The notes under the pieces are model-generated. The model ran no database searches. It saw only the letters and a list, made by a program, of their open reading frames with translations, and was not told the origin of the DNA. A stretch of DNA of 64,000 nt from Candidatus Nitrosopumilus sp. (GTDB taxonomy: Archaea; Thermoproteota; Nitrososphaeria; Nitrososphaerales; Nitrosopumilaceae), in the NCBI GenBank assembly GCA_016125975.1, contig JAEFCZ010000003.1:17052-81051 (forward strand), in the 5' to 3' direction. The first letter of the stretch is position 1, and each line of letters starts with the position of its first letter. The position numbers and the translations under genes were made by a program. Shown here in pieces: positions 59,348 to 64,000 of the stretch.

Positions 59348-60202
59348 ATGACTCAGCTCTTCAGAAGTCTCATTTTTGTTCCTGGAAATAATCCTAGATT
59401 TCTAGAAAAAGCAAAAAAGCTACAGGCTGATATTGTTTGCTTTGATTTAGAGGACTCTGTTCCAGATAACGAAAAAACAAATGCAAGAAAGCTAATCAAA
59501 TCTGCACTCAAATCTAGAAAATCATACGAGTCATCAATTTTTGTTCGTACAAATTCTCCATTATCTGGCAAAATTCCAGCTGATCTTAAAGAAATTATTC
59601 AAAAAGGAATTGATGGAATTGTTATACCTAAAGTAAACAACATAAAAGAACTGAAAAAAATTGAAAAAATAATCTTAGGATTAGAAAAAACACGAAAACT
59701 AAAACCAACACAACTAATTCCTTCAATAGAATCTGCTGAAGGTGTTGTTAATACATATCAAATTGCCTCTAGTAGCAAAAGAGTCATTGCAGTAGTTTTT
59801 GGCGTATTTGATCTTCTCAATGATCTTGGTGCAGAATATACCAAGGGATCTGAAGGTGCAAAATATTCTAGAAGAAAAATTCCAGTAGATGCACGTGCTG
59901 CAGGTGTTGCAGCAATTGACGCTATTTGGCAAGATCTAAAAGATTCAAAAGGACTAGAAAAAGATTGTAAGGTCGGAAAAAGTTTAGGTTATTCAGGAAA
60001 AAGTATTATCCATCCAGATCATATTTCTGTAACTCATAAATTATTTCATCCAAACAAAAGTGAAATTTTATGGGCTGAAAAAGTTTGTAAAACTTACCTT
60101 GCATCAACAAAGAAAGGAAAAGGTGCCACTACAGTTGATGGTAAGATGATTGATGAAGTTCATTTTAAACAAGCAAAGGCACTACTCGAACTTGTAAAAT
60201 AG
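59348..60202 (+). CDS. HpcH/HpaI aldolase / citrate-lyase-beta-like CoA ester lyase
   Basis: RSLIFVPGNNPRFLEKA, DIVCFDLEDSVPDNEK, GYSGKSIIHPDHI. Confidence 0.92.
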   Translation: MTQLFRSLIFVPGNNPRFLEKAKKLQADIVCFDLEDSVPDNEKTNARKLIKSALKSRKSYESSIFVRTNSPLSGKIPADLKEIIQKGIDGIVIPKVNNIKELKKIEKIILGLEKTRKLKPTQLIPSIESAEGVVNTYQIASSSKRVIAVVFGVFDLLNDLGAEYTKGSEGAKYSRRKIPVDARAAGVAAIDAIWQDLKDSKGLEKDCKVGKSLGYSGKSIIHPDHISVTHKLFHPNKSEILWAEKVCKTYLASTKKGKGATTVDGKMIDEVHFKQAKALLELVK

Positions 60203-60246
60203 ATTATTCTAAATCGTTTAATACTGATTCAAAATTAGCATATTAA

Positions 60247-61458
60247 ATGACTATGAAAAAACTACTAGGAATCTCACTAGGCTTGGTTATGCTGATTGGT
60301 TCTGTTCCATTTGGATTCTCAGAGCCAATGAATCTCACTGATGGAATGGCAATAACTGACACCGTTGAAATCAACAAACACACAGTTCCAAAATCCCTAT
60401 ACAAACAGATTCAGTCTGGCGTTTCACAAAACGAGCTTGTATGTGCTAATACTAATCACGTTTTGGCTGAAAGGTCAAACGGAAATCTTGCCTGTGTCTC
60501 TGAGAGAACAGCAGAAAAAATGAACTGGCAAAAAGTAACATTTACTGCAACGATTGATGATGTTTTAGAAGAACTAGAGAAAACTGAAACACAAAAAGTA
60601 AACTACATCACAATAACACAAGACGATACATCTAAAAATTCTTTTAGCTCATACAGTCAACCACAACCATTTTACGAAATAACATACCCTGACAGTTTTT
60701 CATTAAACGAAGAGTTTGAAGTTACTGTAAGCTGGCAATGGTTTACAGAAGAATGGGATGATGATAATCTTGTTTGGTTAGTAGATGATGTTGTTAAAGT
60801 TCCAGAAAACTATGAAGGCACAAAATTAGAAGTAATGACAAAGACCCCTACAAAATTCCTTTCTGATGATGGCTTTGATCTAGAACTTCGTGAAAAGTAC
60901 ATGGACACTACATACGTCTACACAAAGACTTTCGAGTATGACGAATCAAAAGTCTTCTCTGAAACATTAACTTTTAGACCTGATAGTATAGCATCTTATC
61001 CTGAAACAAACAATGTTGACATCAGAATTGGAGAATTAGGACAATATCTATTTGTTGCACTAGAAGAAGAATTTGATGAAATTTCAAGTCCTAGAGAAAA
61101 TCAAATGAGAATGTCACATATTGCACAGCCTATGGTATTTGATTTGATGATTGACGGCAAGATGCTTCGTGAGATGAAAATGTATGGCAACGATGTTTTG
61201 TTAGGTGAGGATAGTAAAACATATCGTCTTCACGATGATGGAGTCCTCAGACCCGTAATAATTTCTGACAGAGATCCTAACAAACCTCGTGAGGGCGTGA
61301 CTGTTACAAAAAGTGATCCTAATGAAATTCCAGATCATTTGTGGGATGGAATCTTAGAAATGATCAAACATGATTATGCTGATGTGACAACAGAAGAAGC
61401 CTTGCGAGATTTGGGCTTTAATGAAACCAACATACAAAAATTCCTAGAAAAATACTAA
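60247..61458 (+). CDS. Secreted hypothetical protein with thaumarchaeal VCxxx...ACV surface-protein motif
   Basis: Signal peptide MKKLLGISLGLVMLIGSVPFGFSE; KQIQSGVSQNELVCANTNHVLAERSNGNLACVSERTAEKMNW. Confidence 0.65.
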   Translation: MTMKKLLGISLGLVMLIGSVPFGFSEPMNLTDGMAITDTVEINKHTVPKSLYKQIQSGVSQNELVCANTNHVLAERSNGNLACVSERTAEKMNWQKVTFTATIDDVLEELEKTETQKVNYITITQDDTSKNSFSSYSQPQPFYEITYPDSFSLNEEFEVTVSWQWFTEEWDDDNLVWLVDDVVKVPENYEGTKLEVMTKTPTKFLSDDGFDLELREKYMDTTYVYTKTFEYDESKVFSETLTFRPDSIASYPETNNVDIRIGELGQYLFVALEEEFDEISSPRENQMRMSHIAQPMVFDLMIDGKMLREMKMYGNDVLLGEDSKTYRLHDDGVLRPVIISDRDPNKPREGVTVTKSDPNEIPDHLWDGILEMIKHDYADVTTEEALRDLGFNETNIQKFLEKY

Positions 61459-61464
61459 GACAAA

Positions 61465-61481
61465 CTGGAAACTCAGAGTTT
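61465..61481 (+). terminator. Candidate hairpin downstream of the 60247-61458 gene
   Basis: GGAAACTCAGAGTTTCC palindrome, followed by AAAACCCCCTTTCTT. Confidence 0.35.
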
Positions 61482-64000
61482 CCAAAACCCCCTTTCTTAC
61501 TTTATTTTGCCTAATGCTTATGGAGCTTCTGGCGAATCAATTTATGTTTATGGTACTACTACAATGTACGGTAATGATGGAACAACTTTTGCTGAAAATG
61601 TCTAAGTCTGCCTTTACGACGATGATGGAAGCGGAAATCTAACTCCGTTGAAGAATTTTTCAAACGAGGATGCCTGTGCGTATATTACATCTTCTACTTA
61701 TTCCGTTTATGGCATAAACCATGACTACGATAATACTTCTAGTGATACTGATCTTGTGGTGGCTTTGCTACTTAATGATGATATAGTAACAGTTTATGAT
61801 TATACTGCAACAAGTAGCGGTGGTTCAATAAGTAGTATTTGGGATTATGACACAGAAACTTATACTGATACTTCTGAAAAACTACTGAGTGTCGATTTTG
61901 ATTTACAGTTTTCTACTGATTATTTTGCTTGGGCTTTTATGGTATATCAGTCAACTCACACTCCCTATTATTTTGTATATGATAATTTTGGTACAGTAAT
62001 TGAGAAAGCTACGATAACATGGGATATTGATAATCCATCTGGCTCAGATTATGATAATATTTTTGGACGTATAAATATTGATACTTATGACTATAATGAT
62101 CCAGATACCATTTATCATGAATACGGACATCTTGTTATGGACACTATTTATGGTTCAATGCCTAACACTAATCCCAATAACCTTGATCCAAGTCCTTGTG
62201 CAATTCATTCACCAAATATAGGTGAAGAAGCTGGTTGTGCATGGGCTGAGGGATGGGCTGAGTTTTTCACAATATGGGTAGCTGACTCTGCTACGTTTGC
62301 TTATGGTTACGACTTTGAGGACAGAACAACTATTTTCGGAAGCTGGGAATCTGGCGAGAATGTTGAAGGAAATATAGCTGGTATGCTTTGGGATATTGTA
62401 GATGGCACAGGCGAACAAGATGCAAATGATGAGTTTAAGGTAGATGATATTAATAGTTTGGATGATACTCTTTGGATTGCTTTTAATTCTGGACTTCAAA
62501 ATAATGTTGCAGAATTTATCACAGATTGGGAAAGTGTCTCTGATATTGAGTTAAATAAAGTCATGTATCTTAATACCATAACTAGTACCTATACTGGCTC
62601 TGATACTGGAAGCGGTTCAGGCGGTGGTAGCGGTACACAACTGGACTCTTTTACAGAAAAATTTGAGGATGGTAACTTTAACAGTTGGAATTATGATAGC
62701 ACATTAGGTCGAGATTGGGAACTAACAGACAATCCACAGGCTGATTGGTCTTCATTAGACAGTTATGTTGCAACGGCTGAAAACTGTGATAGTTATTGTG
62801 ATCTTATAATGTTAGACACTGTTAACTTGGCTCAGTTTGACAATGGCTTACTTCGCTTCAACTATTACGTAAATGAAAATGTAGATAATGATGAGGGGTT
62901 GTATGTGTCAGGTTCTTCTGATGGTGGCTCTACTTGGACTCTGATAGAAAGTTATACCGAAGACAACGGAGGAAATACCCAATCTTGGGAGTCTGCATAT
63001 CTGAGTCTTTCAAACTTTATGAATAGTGCTGATTTTAAACTCAAGTTTACTGCAAAGTCAAGTAATTCCTCAGAAGACATAGAAATTGATAACATCTTCA
63101 TACTAGCCTCTAGTTCTTCAAGCGGAGGCGGTAGCTCAAACTCTGACTTGGATGAAGACGGAATTGACGACTCTGTAGATGTCGAAGTTACATCTTACTC
63201 TAATTCTTTTACTGATGGAGTGACTAGCGGAGAAATTACAGACAGGGGAGCACAAACCTTCGATATTGATGTTTCAGGTACAGGAATAGGATTACTACCA
63301 CAAAATCACCAACAAGTAATCAAGTATCCTATGTTAATGTATGTGATGATCACGCTAAACTCACAATGGAAGACGGTGATGATGTGGCTGTTGAATGTGG
63401 TGGTAGTGTCCTCTTAGAAGTAGCTGATGATGATGAAAACTTGAGCTACACACTTTATGCTGATAATGGCAACTCATTTTCTGGCACTCTTGATGATGCT
63501 GAAAAACTACGATTTGATGAGACAGTGCCAAGTATTTCTAACGAGTCTGGAAACGGCAACTCTCTTACTGTAAGTGGAAATTCATTATCTGACGGTGACA
63601 CATTTACCATTCCAGATGCCCCAACGATTGACTCTCTAGTTCAAAATAATGATAATTCAGTTGATATTTCCTTTAGCGTTACAAATGATGGCGGTAGTCT
63701 CATTACTGGCTATGCTGTGGAATACAAAAAAGCCACAGACACTACTTGGAATAGTGTGGACTTTGGCACATCAACTAGTGGTACAATCTCAGGTCTTGAA
63801 TATGATGTCTATGAGTTTAGGGTAAGTGCAGAGAATTTCATGGGAACAAGTGATTATTCAAACATCGAAGTCATTTTACTAGAATCTGCTGATACCACCC
63901 CCCCAACCTTTGACACATTCCCAGCTGACATAACATTTGAGGCAACTGGAGTATCTACTCCTCTAAACTCTACTGATTATGGAATGGCCAATGCCACAGA
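61480..64000 (+). pseudogene. Disrupted secreted zinc metalloprotease with C-terminal FN3/HYR-like domains; runs off the window
   Basis: TIYHEYGHLVMDTIYG (HExxH) and EEAGCAWAEGWAEFF; in-frame TAA after FAENV (about 61603), frameshift near 63280-63310 and continuing FN3-like text to 64000. Confidence 0.75.

Noticed and set aside
1-64000. CRISPR array, IS element or intact provirus
   Set aside because: No regularly spaced repeats, transposase, integrase, terminase or capsid gene seen; only one short viral-like fragment at 16.4 kb

Overview
AT-rich, gene-dense archaeal chromosome segment. The gene content fits a Nitrosopumilus-like ammonia-oxidising thaumarchaeon: an ESCRT-III/CdvB-like protein, AglB, split primase, aIF2 alpha/gamma, Nop10, Nep1, Rnp4, S6e, S19e, B12 biosynthesis, class II RNR and CoA-ester enzymes. 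This lineage call is by recognition; no search was run. Most of the window is housekeeping: sulfate assimilation (sat/cysH), the aconitase-X pair of the modified archaeal mevalonate pathway, two cobalamin blocks (cbiT-L-F; cobO/cbiA/cbiC/cbiX/cbiG/cbiD), and two tRNA-Gly genes plus GlyRS. I found no CRISPR array, IS element or intact provirus. The most interesting items are: (1) a winged-helix + ATP-cone + degenerate NrdD-fold protein immediately upstream of nrdJ, with a local excess of GATC-centred motifs upstream of both genes, a candidate B12-RNR/dNTP regulatory module; (2) a glutamate-racemase homologue with both catalytic cysteines replaced by serine; (3) a GC-rich 70-nt stem-loop at 2609-2678, a likely unannotated structured RNA; (4) a ThiI/THUMP homologue lacking the PP-loop; (5) a concentration of frameshifts and stops in secreted/surface-protein genes while housekeeping ORFs are intact; (6) a head-to-head junction of two gene fragments at about 16.41-16.43 kb, one resembling a viral structural-protein C-terminus.
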